Shown in pieces: positions 63,952 through 64,000 of a DNA stretch of 64,000 nucleotides. A program made the position numbers and the translations under genes. The notes under the pieces are model-generated. The model saw nothing but the letters and a program-made list of their open reading frames with translations, ran no database searches and had not been told where the DNA came from. The DNA is from an uncultured Coriobacteriaceae bacterium (GTDB lineage: Bacteria > Actinomycetota > Coriobacteriia > Coriobacteriales > Atopobiaceae), in NCBI GenBank assembly GCA_902779675.1, contig CACZCK010000016.1, forward strand, positions 1 through 64,000. The letters are read 5' to 3'. Positions within the stretch are counted from its first letter, which is position 1. Every line of letters starts with the position of its first letter.

Positions 63952-64000
63952 TATTGTACCGATATTCGGCATGTTTTATTAGCTATGCGTAAGGCTCGTG

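Overview
This window comes from a GC-rich, gram-positive-type bacterium. The mix of phosphotransferase (PTS) sugar systems, gram-positive-style LacI, GntR, DeoR and ROK proteins, a fused FeoA-FeoB and many cytosolic glycosidases fits an intestinal or oral actinobacterium of the class Coriobacteriia (Olsenella/Atopobium/Collinsella-like). That assignment is inferred from gene content and protein flavour; no rRNA or tRNA gene was found to confirm it. No insertion sequence, prophage or CRISPR array was recognised. The window is a chromosomal stretch specialised in host- and diet-derived sugars.

Layout. (1) 1-9906: a minus-strand lactose/galactose operon lacF-lacE-lacG-galK-galT-HAD phosphatase-galE (galE runs off the left edge), with a divergent LacI regulator and two near-identical operators between them. 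(2) 10338-19148: a phospho-beta-glucosidase, a small esterase, a PhzF-like protein, a HAD phosphatase, a RibD-type reductase, a GH2 beta-galactosidase and a GH5 glucanase. (3) 19283-30624: a ten-gene minus-strand sialic-acid operon: lipoprotein, permease, permease-ATPase fusion and ATPase (SatABCD-like), two acetylxylan-esterase-family proteins (one without its catalytic serine), nanA, nanK, nanE and nagB. A divergent DeoR regulator follows, then a nitroreductase, a nitrilase and nagA, which supplies the step nagB needs. (4) 34647-39289: trehalose module treR, treP, treA. (5) 39526-41687: two stand-alone fructose-type EIIA proteins and a ROK glucokinase. (6) 41971-48381: carboxypeptidase M32, dtd, a mechanosensitive channel carrying a zinc ribbon, a gamma-carbonic-anhydrase/acetyltransferase fusion, and feoAB. 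(7) 48491-64000: a methyltransferase-fold protein coupled to an M20 peptidase, a monoglyceride-lipase/glycerol-kinase pair, an HD hydrolase with a DUF2130 protein, an O-acetylhomoserine sulfhydrylase, an esterase with a histone-like tail, a frameshifted ATP-grasp gene, azlCD, an iron-sulfur aldo/keto reductase, and a phosphate transporter with its PhoU-like partner.

How it works together. Lactose would enter as lactose-6-phosphate and be split by LacG into glucose and galactose-6-phosphate. The Leloir enzymes encoded in the same operon need free galactose, and no tagatose-6-phosphate gene is visible, so the HAD phosphatase between galT and galE is a good candidate for the missing link. Sialic acid would enter by the ABC transporter, be de-O-acetylated, and be converted by NanA, NanK, NanE, NagA and NagB to fructose-6-phosphate. 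The most unusual items are this phosphatase bridge, the esterase with a lysine-rich tail, the serine-less esterase, the carbonic-anhydrase/acetyltransferase fusion with an internal ribosome binding site, and several long perfect inverted repeats.
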